Shown piece after piece: positions 43,781-52,532 of a DNA stretch of 64,000 bases. Origin of the DNA: Bradyrhizobium semiaridum (GTDB taxonomy: Bacteria > Pseudomonadota > Alphaproteobacteria > Rhizobiales > Xanthobacteraceae); assembly GCF_020329505.1 (NCBI RefSeq), contig NZ_JAGKJJ010000043.1:1-64000 (forward strand), given 5' to 3'. Positions within the stretch are counted from its first letter, which is position 1. Each line of letters starts with the position of its first letter. Position numbers and translations under genes: made by a program. The notes below the pieces were generated by a model. It was not told where the DNA came from, did not search any database, and saw only the letters and a list, made by a program, of their open reading frames with translations.

Positions 43781-44491
43781 ATGAAAACCAGCACACTCAA
43801 GCAGCCACCCGCGCCCAAGGCGCGGCGCTCCGAGGTTCGCGCCGGCCGTCCGCCGAAGGAGCTCGCCGGCGAGGTCGACGGACGCATCCTCGATGCGGCC
43901 CGCCGGGTCTTCCTGCTGCGTGGGTTCGAAGGCGCCAGCATCGACGAGATCGCCGAGGCGGCCCGCTCCGGCAAACGCACGATCTACGCGCGCTTCCGCG
44001 ACAAGCGCGCGCTGTTCACCGAGGTGGTGACGCACGACATCCTGGCGCGCATTGCGGAGTTCAAGGCGGGGGCGCCGACCGGCACCACGATCGAGGAGCG
44101 CCTGACCAGCGCGGCGGCTACGCTGCTGCATTGGGGGCTCGATGCCGACCGGATCGGGCTGATGCGCCTCGCGATCGCCGAAGCGCAGCGCTTTCCCGAG
44201 CTTGCCGCCACGGTCAACCGCCGGGCCCGCGAGCTCAGCACCGAGCTTGGTGTTCACCTGCTGCACGAGCTGACGCAATCCGACGAGATCGGCACGCTGC
44301 CGGCCTTCGCCCCCCAGCGTCTCCACGAGACAGCGCGGCTGTTCCTCGATCTGATCGCCGTGCCGATGCTGCTCAGGGCGCTGTTCGAGGTGGACTTGAA
44401 GGCGCTCGATGCGGAGATCGACGCGCATGTGGCGCGCGGCGTCGCGTTCTTTCTCGCCGCGTGCCGGAACGACGTAGGCACAAAGCCGTAG
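43781..44491 (+). CDS. TetR/AcrR-family transcriptional regulator
   Basis: 236 residues from the ATG at 43781 (an in-frame TTG at 43730 is less likely). The TetR helix-turn-helix is GRILDAARRVFLLRGFEGASIDEIAEAARSGKRTIYARFRDKRALF; the C-terminal ligand domain is helical. It is divergent from the EmrAB-type genes, and two palindromes lie between them, so it most likely represses the efflux pair until a ligand binds. Confidence 0.88.
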   Translation: MKTSTLKQPPAPKARRSEVRAGRPPKELAGEVDGRILDAARRVFLLRGFEGASIDEIAEAARSGKRTIYARFRDKRALFTEVVTHDILARIAEFKAGAPTGTTIEERLTSAAATLLHWGLDADRIGLMRLAIAEAQRFPELAATVNRRARELSTELGVHLLHELTQSDEIGTLPAFAPQRLHETARLFLDLIAVPMLLRALFEVDLKALDAEIDAHVARGVAFFLAACRNDVGTKP

Positions 44492-44510
44492 ACGGAGCGC
44501 GCTCCCTCCA

Positions 44511-44590
44511 CGTCATTGCGAGCGACGCGAAGCGATCCATGCGTCAGCGTATGGGGATCGATGGATTGCTTCGCTCCGCTCGCAACGACG
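44511..44590. repeat. Dispersed palindrome, family E (copy 1)
   Basis: CGTCATTGCGAGCG at the left and CGCTCGCAACGACG at the right are inverted ends of an ~80-base element with GCGAAGCGATCC...GGATTGCTTCGC inside. A related element is at 47025-47140. It lies between the convergent TetR and reductase genes. Confidence 0.7.
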
Positions 44591-44644
44591 GGTGGAGAGA
44601 GGTTTGGCGTCGTAATGGGCAGGGAGACTGCTCCCCGTCAGCGC

Positions 44645-45361
44645 TCACCCCGCCACCCGCTCCACGGCGTGACGCAGCCATACCATGCCGCCGTCCAGCG
44701 TCTCGCAGTGGGTCAGCCGCAGCGCCTGCCCGGCGCCGGGGCGATCGCCTTCCGGGCCGTGATAGTCGACGATGCATTGTGATCCCGCGACGCCGTCGAC
44801 CGCTGGAAAGATCAGCGTGCTGAATTCGTCGATCAGCCCGTGCTTGAGGAACGCGCCGTTGATGCCGCCGCCGCCTTCCAGCAGCAGCGTCCTGGCGCCG
44901 AACAGCGACGCCAGCTGCGTCATCGCGCCGGGCAGGTCATCGCCCTTCGCCCCGGCAAAGATGTAGGACGCGCCGTCCTCGCGCAGCTCGGCGAGATGCG
45001 CGTCCGAGACCTGCGCGCCCAGTACCGCGACGGCATGATCGCCTCCGACATTGTCCTTGCCGAAATGCACCCGGCCCGACGGATCGATCCCGATCGCCAG
45101 CTTGCGGCCGTTGCGATTGCCGAGATGCGGCTCGCGCGGAACCTGCGGCGCGTTGGCGATGTGCCGCTCGGGTCCCTTGGCCATCTCGTTCATGGTGACG
45201 CGGCCGATGATCCAGCCGTCGGCGTCGAACGCATCGTGGATCCGCTCATAATGCGAGCGCAAGACCTCGCGCGAGACGCCGGCGGCGGCCTGCGTGAAGC
45301 GGCTGGGATGCAGACGGCCGTCGATTGACGTGCCCATGTGGCAAATGATGTGGGGGCGCAT
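44645..45361 (-). CDS. RibD C-terminal / dihydrofolate reductase-like oxidoreductase
   Basis: 238 residues from ATG 45361 (MRPHIICHMGTSIDGRLHPS). The start and the late GARTLLLEGGGGINGAFLKHGLIDEFSTLIFP motif are hallmarks of the RibD C-terminal/DHFR-like reductase fold, with GRVTMNEMAK and GDDLPGAMTQLASLFGA between. It is NADPH-dependent by family. There are no riboflavin genes nearby, so it may act on another pterin-like or unknown substrate. It is divergent from the Cj0069-type gene, with 265 bases between them holding no other gene. Confidence 0.83.
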   Translation of the reverse strand: MRPHIICHMGTSIDGRLHPSRFTQAAAGVSREVLRSHYERIHDAFDADGWIIGRVTMNEMAKGPERHIANAPQVPREPHLGNRNGRKLAIGIDPSGRVHFGKDNVGGDHAVAVLGAQVSDAHLAELREDGASYIFAGAKGDDLPGAMTQLASLFGARTLLLEGGGGINGAFLKHGLIDEFSTLIFPAVDGVAGSQCIVDYHGPEGDRPGAGQALRLTHCETLDGGMVWLRHAVERVAG

Positions 45362-45626
45362 GGAATTGCTCTCGAAGGACGGCCGCGGCTGGGTTGTAGC
45401 CTCCTCATGTAGGTCGCTGCGGCCGAGCACTCAACGGCCATCGCGATGCGGCGCGTCAACTTTGGTTGTGCGGCGTTAGGTGGGCACATCGGCGCGATCC
45501 ACCGCACGTCCATCTTGAAACCTTCGCGGGGTCGTTTACAGTCGCCGCTACGGGGACAGGCCAGACTCCCCGTGAGACTTCGGTCCAAGCTCTGCGCGAC
45601 ACACGAATCGTCGTGGAGCTTTGCAC

Positions 45627-46739
45627 ATGGACACCGAACAGCAGACAGCCCTTCGTTCCAAGACAGCCCTTCGTTCCAAGATTGCCATCCTGTGGCGTGG
45701 CGATGCCGCCGCGCGCCGCGAGGTGACGCCGCACAGCAACCGCTTCGTGCGCGTCTTTGAGGCGCTCGTCGCCTGCGGCATCGAGGCCATTCCCGTGGTC
45801 TATGACGAGGCGTTCGCCGACGACGTCAGGGAGCAACTCCTGACAATGGACGGCGTCCTCGTCTGGGTCGACCCGATCCATCAGGGCAAGACGCGCGTCG
45901 CCCTCGACCTGTTGCTCCGCGAGGTCGCGACCAAGCGCCCCTGGGTGAGCGCACATCCGGATGTCATCCTCAAGATGGGCGTCAAGGAGGTGCTCTATCG
46001 CACGCGTCATCTCGGCTGGGGGACCGACACGCATCGATACGCCACCACCGATGCGTTCCGCACCGAATTCCCGTCACGCCTTCGCTCGGCCGGCCCACGC
46101 GTGCTCAAGCAGAACCGCGGCAACGGCGGGCAGGGCGTCTGGAAGGTGGAAGCTTTGTCGAAAGGTGGCTTGTCTGACGCTGATACGACCGTTCGCGTGC
46201 TTCACGCCCAGCGCGGCAGCTCGCCGGAAGACATGCCGCTGGAAGCGTTGGTGGCGCGCTGCGAGCCGTATTTCGGATGGGGTGGCTGTATCATCGATCA
46301 GGCATTCCAGCCTCGTTTGCCGGAGGGCATGATCCGTTGCTATGTGAGCGGATCGACGGTCGCAGGCTTCGGCCATCAATTGATCAAGGCCTTGATCCCG
46401 CCGCCTCCGCAAGGCCCCGATTCCCCGGAAGCCCAGGCGGGACCGCGCATCATGCACGGTCCCGATGCTCCGCAATTTCAAACGCTGCGCAGGCTGATGG
46501 AGGACGAGTGGATTCCGCAGATGAGGGAGTTGCTGGCGATCGAGGAGACCTCGCTACCGGTGATCTGGGATGCGGATTTCCTCTATGGTCCGCGCCATGC
46601 CGACGGCACCGACAGCTATGTGCTCTGCGAGATCAACGTCAGTTCGTGCTTTGCCATCCCCGACGAGGCGCCGGCGGCCATCGCGCGAACGGTGAGAGAT
46701 CGCATCGCTCAGGCTTCCGGAGCGGATATCGGCGGATGA
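45627..46739 (+). CDS. Cj0069-family protein (ATP-grasp-like)
   Basis: 370 residues. KIAILWRGDAAARREVTPHSNRFVRVFEAL, VLKQNRGNGGQGVWKVE (the ATP-grasp-type Lys and glycine loop) and YVLCEINVSSCFAIP (Glu-x-Asn metal site) suggest a glutathione-synthetase-like ATP-grasp fold; I recall the family as Cj0069-type of unknown function. ATG 45627 has GGAGC seven bases upstream. An 18-base tandem duplication near the start (45643-45678) gives TALRSKTALRSK. A ligase activity is possible but not shown. Confidence 0.75.
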   Translation: MDTEQQTALRSKTALRSKIAILWRGDAAARREVTPHSNRFVRVFEALVACGIEAIPVVYDEAFADDVREQLLTMDGVLVWVDPIHQGKTRVALDLLLREVATKRPWVSAHPDVILKMGVKEVLYRTRHLGWGTDTHRYATTDAFRTEFPSRLRSAGPRVLKQNRGNGGQGVWKVEALSKGGLSDADTTVRVLHAQRGSSPEDMPLEALVARCEPYFGWGGCIIDQAFQPRLPEGMIRCYVSGSTVAGFGHQLIKALIPPPPQGPDSPEAQAGPRIMHGPDAPQFQTLRRLMEDEWIPQMRELLAIEETSLPVIWDADFLYGPRHADGTDSYVLCEINVSSCFAIPDEAPAAIARTVRDRIAQASGADIGG

Positions 46740-46752
46740 GCCGAGCCCTCTG

Positions 46753-46941
46753 CTAGGCAGGCTTCCTGACGATCTCGAATCCTCTGGCGGCCAATTCCTT
46801 CAGAATGCTCTGCGCCAGGTGCGAGCACTCATCCGGCTTGATCCAGCAGGAGCTCCGCCACTCCGGATCGTCCTCCTTGGAATACGCAGTGAACGCAGAC
46901 CGAATTCCGGCCTCGATCGCATCGGTGGCATCGGCTGGCAT
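46753..46941 (-). CDS. Small hypothetical protein
   Basis: 62 residues (MPADATDAIEAGIRSAFTAYS...WIKPDECSHLAQSILKELAARGFEIVRKPA). No known domain. The C-terminal helix-strand layout and the clean start look like a real small protein. It is convergent with the Cj0069-type gene, its stop 14 bases beyond that gene's stop. I cannot assign a function. Confidence 0.5.
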   Translation of the reverse strand: MPADATDAIEAGIRSAFTAYSKEDDPEWRSSCWIKPDECSHLAQSILKELAARGFEIVRKPA

Positions 46942-47024
46942 GAGCGTCTCCAGGAATTACGGCGTGGCAGGCTTCATGAATTTCCGTGGCGGTATTGATC
47001 TGGATCAATGCTACCACGGGATGC

Positions 47025-47140
47025 CGTCATTGCGAGCGAAGCGACTTGTCTGTCGAAACCTTGGCGAGGGGGGAAGCAGCCATCTCACCGCTTGTGCGGA
47101 GCGATGGATTGTTCCGGTCGCTTCGCTTCTTGCAATGACG
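47025..47140. repeat. Dispersed palindrome, family E (copy 2)
   Basis: CGTCATTGCGAGCGAAGCGAC at the left and GTCGCTTCGC...TTGCAATGACG at the right form the inverted ends (one small gap). It is the first of several repeat units in the ~730-base space before thrC. Confidence 0.7.
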
Positions 47141-47187
47141 ATGGAGACGACGGCGCATCGACCCGCCCCGTCATCCAGAGAGGGAGT

Positions 47188-47352
47188 GAAGCTTTGTCCT
47201 ACCACCGCTGCCATCGCCCGGCCTGTGCGCAATTGCGCACATTGACCGGGCGATCCAGTATTCCAGAGACAGTCGTTCTTGAGCCGATAGGCCGCGGCGT
47301 ACTGGATCACCCGGAAGCCGAGCGATGACAGCGGTGGGTAGGACAAAGCTTC
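47188..47352. repeat. Dispersed palindrome, family F
   Basis: GAAGCTTTGTCCTACC-ACCGCTG at the left and CAGCGGT-GGGTAGGACAAAGCTTC at the right are ~23-base inverted arms. Inside are ATCGCCCGG/CCGGGCGAT and GGATC-type arms and the perfect palindrome GTGCGCAATTGCGCAC (47225-47240). The element is ~165 bases. Confidence 0.75.
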
Positions 47353-47375
47353 ACACCCTCTGGGGTGCGAGCCTT

Positions 47376-47393
47376 GCGGCGCAATTGCGCCGC
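47376..47393. repeat. Perfect palindrome GCGGCGCAATTGCGCCGC
   Basis: An 18-base perfect palindrome whose core GCGCAATTGCGC also occurs at 47227-47238. It lies between two repeat elements in the pre-thrC spacer. Confidence 0.6.
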
Positions 47394-47401
47394 TGGGCGA
47401 G

Positions 47402-47510
47402 CCTCGAAGGATGAATCGGCCCGGCTGGTGGCCCTCGCCCCTTCGAGACGCGAAGCCTGTCGTCGGGCCCGTGCCACGCGCGGACCCGTTGGTGCTCCTC
47501 AGGGGCACGG
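47402..47510. repeat. Probable dispersed repeat in the pre-thrC spacer
   Basis: CCTCGAAGGATGAA...CCTTCGAGACGCG...CTCCTCAGGGGCACGG resembles a common dispersed sequence of this group (from memory). No gene is seen here. The remaining bases up to 47664 hold no recognised feature. Confidence 0.4.
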
Positions 47511-47674
47511 AATGAACAGTGTCGCCCATCCGAGCGACCCCGGGACGTATGGTTCGGGCTACCCTTTGCTGGTCCGATCTTCTATGGTGGCCCTTCGGTT
47601 CGCTGGAGGCGGACACGATAATTCCATGATATCAAAGGCTTAAAGGGCTGGGTTCGAAGCCTTTGGAGGGCGGT

Positions 47675-49093
47675 TTGACGCGGTATGTTTCGACCAGGGG
47701 CGAAGCCCCTCATTTAGGCTTCTGCGACGTGATGCTGACCGGGCTTGCCCGCGACGGCGGGCTGTACGTGCCCGAGACCTGGCCGCAGCTGTCGCCCGAG
47801 ACCATCGCGTCCTTCTTCGGCCGGCCCTATTGGGAAGTCGCGGTCGAGATCATCCGCCCCTTCGCCGCCGGCGAGATTTCCGACGCCGAGCTCGGCCGCA
47901 TGGCGAACGAGGCTTACGCCACCTTCCGCCACCCCGCGGTGGTGCCGCTCGATCAGGCCGGACCGAACCAGTTTCTGCTCGAGCTGTTCCATGGCCCGAC
48001 GCTGGCGTTCAAGGACGTCGCGATGCAGCTGATCTCGCGGCTGATGGATCACGTGCTGGCCAAGCGCGCACAGCGCACCACCATCGTGGTCGCGACCTCG
48101 GGCGACACCGGCGGCGCGGCCGTCGAGGCGTTCGCCAATCTCGACAATGTCGATCTCGTCGTGCTGTTTCCGAACGGCCGCATCTCCGACGTGCAGCGCC
48201 GGATGATGACGACGACCGGCGCCGCCAACGTCCATGCGCTGGCGATCGAAGGCACCTTCGACGATTGCCAGGCGCTGGTGAAGGCGATGTTCAACAACCA
48301 TCGCTTCCGCGATACGGTCGCGCTGTCCGGCGTCAACTCGATCAACTGGGCACGCATCGTGGCGCAGGTGGTCTACTATTTCACCTCGGCGGTCGCGCTC
48401 GGCGCACCCGCGCGCACCGTCGACTTCACCGTGCCCACGGGCAATTTCGGCGACATCTTTGCGGGCTACGTGGCGAAACGGATGGGGCTGCCGATCCGCT
48501 GGCTGCGGATTGCCGCCAATGTCAACGACATCCTGCCGCGCACGCTGAAGACCGGCATCTACGAGGTGCGCGAGGTGCATGCCACGACGTCGCCGTCGAT
48601 GGACATCCAGGTCTCCTCGAATTTCGAGCGACTGTTGTTCGAGGCCAGCGGCCGCGACGCCGATCAGGTCCGCCGCCTGATGGCCTCGCTGAAGCAGTCC
48701 GGCCGCTTCGTGCTGCCGGATGCGACGCTCGCCGCCGTGCGCAAGGATTTCGACGCCGGCCGCGCCGACGAGACCGAGACCGCGGCCGCGATCCGCGCCG
48801 CCTGGCGCGAGGCGGGCGATCTGGTCGATCCGCATACCGCGGTGGCGCTCGCGGTCGCCGATCGCGATACGTCCGATTCGAAGATCCCGAACATCGTGCT
48901 GTCGACCGCGCATGCCGCGAAATTCCCCGACGCGGTCGAAGCCGCCTGCGGGGTACGCCCGCAACTGCCGGCCTGGCTCGGCGGCCTGATGACGAAGTCA
49001 GAGCACATGACTGTCATGAAGAACGATTCCGCCGAGATCGAGCGCTTCGTGCTGTCGGTCAGCCGCGCCGCCAAGCAAGGAGTCATCGGATGA
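47675..49093 (+). CDS. thrC: Threonine synthase
   Basis: 472 residues from a TTG at 47675 (TRYVSTRGEAPHLGFCDVMLTG), with GGAGGG five bases upstream. The PLP Lys is in HGPTLAFKDVAMQL; TSGDTGGAAVEAFA and VPTGNFGDIFAGYVAKRMGLP bind the cofactor phosphate. It converts O-phosphohomoserine to threonine. Its stop overlaps the M16 start by four bases (ATGA), so both are coupled. Confidence 0.94.
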   Translation: MTRYVSTRGEAPHLGFCDVMLTGLARDGGLYVPETWPQLSPETIASFFGRPYWEVAVEIIRPFAAGEISDAELGRMANEAYATFRHPAVVPLDQAGPNQFLLELFHGPTLAFKDVAMQLISRLMDHVLAKRAQRTTIVVATSGDTGGAAVEAFANLDNVDLVVLFPNGRISDVQRRMMTTTGAANVHALAIEGTFDDCQALVKAMFNNHRFRDTVALSGVNSINWARIVAQVVYYFTSAVALGAPARTVDFTVPTGNFGDIFAGYVAKRMGLPIRWLRIAANVNDILPRTLKTGIYEVREVHATTSPSMDIQVSSNFERLLFEASGRDADQVRRLMASLKQSGRFVLPDATLAAVRKDFDAGRADETETAAAIRAAWREAGDLVDPHTAVALAVADRDTSDSKIPNIVLSTAHAAKFPDAVEAACGVRPQLPAWLGGLMTKSEHMTVMKNDSAEIERFVLSVSRAAKQGVIG

Positions 49094-50379
49094 GCGTTGA
49101 AATCACCAAGCTTCCAAGCGGCCTCACCATCGTCACCGATACCATGCCGCATCTCGAGACCGCGGCGCTCGGCGTCTGGGCCGGGGTCGGCGGCCGCGAC
49201 GAGAAGCCGAACGAGCACGGCATCTCGCATCTGCTCGAGCACATGGCGTTCAAGGGCACCACCCGGCGTTCCTCGCGCGAGATCGTCGAGGAGATCGAGG
49301 CGGTCGGCGGCGATCTCAATGCCGGGACCTCGACCGAGACCACGGCCTATTACGCGCGCGTGATGAAGGCGGACGTGCCGCTGGCGCTCGACGTGCTGTC
49401 CGACATCCTGGCCAATCCCTCCTTCGTGCCCGACGAACTGGAGCGCGAGAAGAGCGTGATCGTGCAGGAGATCGGCGCGGCGCAGGACACGCCCGACGAC
49501 GTCGTGTTCGAGCATCTCAACGAGCTCTGCTTTCCGGAGCAGCCGATGGGCCGCTCGCTGCTCGGCACCGCCAAGACGCTGAAGGCCTTCGACCGCGACA
49601 TGCTGCGCGGCTATCTGTCGACGCATTATCGCGCACCTGACATGGTGGTCGCCGCCGCCGGCGCTGTCGATCACAAGCGGATCGTCGAGGACGTCACGCA
49701 GAAATTCGCCAGCTTCGAGGCGACGCCGGCGCCGAAGCCACAAGCCGCGAAGTTCGGCAAAGGCGGCTCGAAGGTCGTGCATCGCGAGCTCGAGCAGGCG
49801 CATCTGACGCTGGCGCTCGAGGGCGTGCCGCAGGCTGATCCGTCGCTGTTCTCGCTCCAGGTATTCACCAACACGCTCGGCGGCGGAATGTCGTCGCGGC
49901 TGTTCCAGGAAGTGCGCGAGAAGCGCGGGCTGTGTTACTCGATCTACTCTTTCCACGCGCCCTACAGCGACACCGGCTTCTTCGGCCTCTACACCGGGAC
50001 CGATCCCGCCGACGCGCCCGAGATGATGGAAGTCATCGTCGACGTCATCAACGACGCCGTGGAGACCCTGACCGAAGCCGAGGTGGCGCGCGCCAAGGCG
50101 CAGATGAAGGCCGGCCTGTTGATGGCGCTGGAAAGCTGCTCGTCGCGGGCCGAGCAGCTGGCCCGCCATGTGCTGGCCTATGGACGGCCGCAGACGGTCG
50201 AGGAACTGGTGGCGCGGATCGACGGCGTCAGCGTCGAATCGAGCCGGGCTGCCGCCCGCGCGCTGCTGTCGCGAAGCCGGCCAGCCGTGGTCGCACTCGG
50301 CAGCGGCAGGGGTCTGGACACGGCGGTGTCTTTTGCGGAAGGATTGACCACGTCGAAGGCAAAGACGCTGCTGCATTAG
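49090..50379 (+). CDS. M16-family zinc peptidase (processing peptidase-like)
   Basis: 429 residues. The inverted zinc motif HLLEHMAFKGT (HxxEH) lies near residue 50, with the distal Glu in the ETTAYYARVMKADVPLALDVLSDIL region. Two homologous halves are seen, and GGGMSSRLFQEVREKRGLCYSIYSFH marks the second. It resembles mitochondrial-type processing peptidases. The start overlaps the thrC stop (ATGA), an arrangement common in this order. Its natural substrate is not known. Confidence 0.92.
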   Translation: MSVEITKLPSGLTIVTDTMPHLETAALGVWAGVGGRDEKPNEHGISHLLEHMAFKGTTRRSSREIVEEIEAVGGDLNAGTSTETTAYYARVMKADVPLALDVLSDILANPSFVPDELEREKSVIVQEIGAAQDTPDDVVFEHLNELCFPEQPMGRSLLGTAKTLKAFDRDMLRGYLSTHYRAPDMVVAAAGAVDHKRIVEDVTQKFASFEATPAPKPQAAKFGKGGSKVVHRELEQAHLTLALEGVPQADPSLFSLQVFTNTLGGGMSSRLFQEVREKRGLCYSIYSFHAPYSDTGFFGLYTGTDPADAPEMMEVIVDVINDAVETLTEAEVARAKAQMKAGLLMALESCSSRAEQLARHVLAYGRPQTVEELVARIDGVSVESSRAAARALLSRSRPAVVALGSGRGLDTAVSFAEGLTTSKAKTLLH

Positions 50380-50390
50380 GAGTTCAGTTT

Positions 50391-50545
50391 ACCTCCCCCC
50401 GCGTGCGGGGAGAGGTCGGATGACCCTGGCGATGTGAAGGATCGTCCGGTGCAATCCAGGTGAGGGGGTACAGGTCCCGACAATCGGCTCGCACGTGGAT
50501 GGAGCCCCTCACCCCGACCCTCTCCCCACACGAGCGGGGCGAGGG
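50391..50545. repeat. Composite palindromic repeat, family A
   Basis: Left hairpin ACCTC...CCCCGC, GT, GCGGGGAGAGGT and right hairpin CCCTCTCCCC, ACACGA, GCGGGGCGAGGG, ~155 bases in total, between the M16 and GNAT genes. The frame of the GNAT gene is open through it, translating as PLTPTLSPHERGEG, which resembles the in-frame copies in the ligase and helicase genes. Confidence 0.75.
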
Positions 50546-50570
50546 AGCAATAGGCGGGGAGTGTTGGGCC

Positions 50571-51158
50571 ATGGCCCTGTTTCGTTTGCCATCCAGCGGA
50601 CCGGCTGCATTGATGCCGCGCGGTCACGGGCTGTTGCTGCGGGCGCCGCAAATGTCGGACTTTCCGCAATGGGCGCAGCTCCGCGAGCTCAGCCGGGCCT
50701 ATCTCACACCCTGGGAGCCGATCTGGCCGTCCGACGATCTGACCCGCTCGGGCTTCCGCCGCCGCCTGCGTCGCTACACCGAGGATATCGCCGCCGACCG
50801 CTCCTATCCGTTCATCATCTTCCGCGAGGCGGACGGGGTGATGATTGGCGGCATCACGCTCGCCAATGTCCGGCGCGGCATCGTGCAGGCCGGCACCATC
50901 GGCTACTGGGTCGGCCAGCCGCATGCGCATCGCGGCTACATGACGACGGCGCTGCGGGTGCTGCTGCCATCGCTGTTCGGTGAGCTCAACCTGCACCGCA
51001 TCGAGGCCGCCTGCATTCCCTCCAACGCTCCGTCGATCCGGGTGCTGGAGAAGTGCGGCTTCACCCGCGAGGGGCTGGCGCGGCGCTACCTCTGCATCAA
51101 CGGGATCTGGCAGGATCACCTGCTGTTCGGACTGCTGCACGAGGATTTTCGCGGATAA
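50571..51158 (+). CDS. GNAT acetyltransferase (RimJ-like)
   Basis: 195 residues from ATG 50571. The RimJ/RimL-type core is visible: LLLRAPQMSDFPQWAQLRELS, VMIGGITLANVRRGIVQAGTIGYWVGQPHAHRGYMTTAL (acetyl-CoA loop) and HRIEAACIPSNAPSIRVLEKCGFTREGLARRYLCINGIWQDHLLF. It likely acetylates a protein N-terminus or a small molecule. The upstream repeat ends 25 bases before the start. Confidence 0.9.
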   Translation: MALFRLPSSGPAALMPRGHGLLLRAPQMSDFPQWAQLRELSRAYLTPWEPIWPSDDLTRSGFRRRLRRYTEDIAADRSYPFIIFREADGVMIGGITLANVRRGIVQAGTIGYWVGQPHAHRGYMTTALRVLLPSLFGELNLHRIEAACIPSNAPSIRVLEKCGFTREGLARRYLCINGIWQDHLLFGLLHEDFRG

Positions 51159-51282
51159 TCTTCGCCTATTGGCTGACGGCAGGCAGCCGCGCACCCCCTG
51201 TGATGCCTTGGGTTCGCCGCCATTGCCTTGCTATAACCCCGGCGAAATCGGCATTTTTGGGTTGGAGGCGGCTGAAGCGGAA

Positions 51283-51930
51283 ATGGGTGACAAAGGCGTG
51301 ATCAGGCTCGCGGTTGTGGCGACGGTTGCGATCGGGTTCGGCTCCGGATTGTTTGCCACCACGGCATCGGCGCAATCCCTCAGCGACCGTTTCAAGAGCC
51401 TGTTTGGCGGGTCGTCCGAATCGGACAAGCCGGCCTCGCCCGCGGCGCCGCCAATGCTCGACGACAGCGCCGCCGAACTGACCTGTCCGCAGGTCTCGAT
51501 TCGCTCCGGCGCCTCGACCTATGCGGTGGCCGCGCCCGGCAAGCAGCCTGTCGGCAATGATATCAAGTTCCAGGCTTCGATCACGCGCACCGCGCGGCAG
51601 TGCAGTCTGAACGGCGGCGAGATCACCGCCAAGATCGGTATCCAGGGACGGGTGATCGTCGGCCCCTCGGGCGCGCCGCCGACGGTGGACGTGCCGCTGC
51701 GCGTCGCCGTGGTGAAGGGCGGCATCGGCGAGCGGACGATCATGACCAAGGCCTATGTGACCACGGTGCAGATCGACGAGAGCGGCAGCGTGCCGTTCAG
51801 CTTGGTCGCCGAAGACGTCGTCTACCCGGCGCCGTCGCCAGCCGAGAACGACAATTACGTGTTCTATATCGGCTTCGATCCGCAGGCCCTGAAGAGTGAA
51901 CCCAAGGCGAGGCCGCACAAGAAGAAGTAG
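51283..51930 (+). CDS. Secreted protein of unknown function
   Basis: 215 residues. A signal peptide (VIRLAVVATVAIGFGSGLFATTASAQS) is followed by a Ser/Pro-rich spacer (FGGSSESDKPASPAAPPML) and a beta-rich domain with two Cys (LTCPQVSIRSG, RQCSLNGGEITAKIG), ending KARPHKKK. The family resembles alphaproteobacterial periplasmic proteins of unknown role. It ends before a bidirectional terminator. Confidence 0.75.
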   Translation: MGDKGVIRLAVVATVAIGFGSGLFATTASAQSLSDRFKSLFGGSSESDKPASPAAPPMLDDSAAELTCPQVSIRSGASTYAVAAPGKQPVGNDIKFQASITRTARQCSLNGGEITAKIGIQGRVIVGPSGAPPTVDVPLRVAVVKGGIGERTIMTKAYVTTVQIDESGSVPFSLVAEDVVYPAPSPAENDNYVFYIGFDPQALKSEPKARPHKKK

Positions 51931-51982
51931 CCGCGCAAGCCGCCTTGGCGATGGCGGCTCGGCAATGGCTGCCCGTCCGGGC

Positions 51983-52026
51983 AAACAAAAAGGCCGGCGC
52001 GATTGTCTCGCACCGGCCTTTTGTTT
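51983..52026. terminator. Bidirectional terminator between the secreted-protein and Fo genes
   Basis: AAACAAAA(A)GGCCGG, ~16-base centre, CCGGCCTTTTGTTT, with one unpaired base. A- and T-tracts on the two sides suit termination of the plus-strand secreted-protein gene and of the minus-strand Fo operon. Confidence 0.88.
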
Positions 52027-52042
52027 GGGATCGGCTCTCGCG

Positions 52043-52528
52043 TCAGTTCAGTTTGGAGCGGACTTCCGCGATGCCCTTGCTGACGAGGTCGTCGGCGACC
52101 GGGCCCTTGACCTGCTGTGCCAGGATGGTCGAGGCGGCGGTAACCGCCGCGTTGGCCGCGGCGGCGCGGACATCGGCCACGGCCTGGGCCTCGGCGAGGG
52201 CGATCTTGCTCTCGGCGGTCTTGGTCCGCCGCGCGACAAAATCCTCCATCTTGGTCTTGGCCTCGGCCGCGATCCGTTCGGCTTCGGCCTTGGCGCTGGA
52301 GATGATCTCCTCGGCCTCGCGCTCGGCGCTGGAACGGCGGGCCTTGTACTCGCCGAGCAGCTTGGCGGCTTCTTCCTTCAGACGGCGGGCGTCGTCCAGT
52401 TCGGCCTTGATGCGGTCGGCACGATGATCGAGCGCCGTCAGCAACGTGCGGTGGACGCCGAGATAGGCGAACACGATCATCAGGATGATGAAGGCGATCG
52501 CAACCCAGGTTTCCGGTTCGTAGAACAT
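52043..52528 (-). CDS. atpF: ATP synthase Fo subunit b
   Basis: 161 residues. The N-terminal membrane helix (WVAIAFIILMIVFAYLGV) is followed by a long charged coiled coil (ALDHRADRIKAELDDARRLKEEAAKLLGEYKARR...). This is the shorter of the two b-type subunits and forms the peripheral stalk with b'. It is the last gene of the Fo operon, four bases after the b' stop, and is followed by a terminator. Confidence 0.92.
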   Translation of the reverse strand: MFYEPETWVAIAFIILMIVFAYLGVHRTLLTALDHRADRIKAELDDARRLKEEAAKLLGEYKARRSSAEREAEEIISSAKAEAERIAAEAKTKMEDFVARRTKTAESKIALAEAQAVADVRAAAANAAVTAASTILAQQVKGPVADDLVSKGIAEVRSKLN

Positions 52529-52532
52529 TCGC

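Noticed and set aside
47830..49089. The 5' part of an 849-codon plus-strand frame
   Set aside because: It is an alternative frame of thrC that happens to join the M16 peptidase frame; the peptidase starts at 49090.
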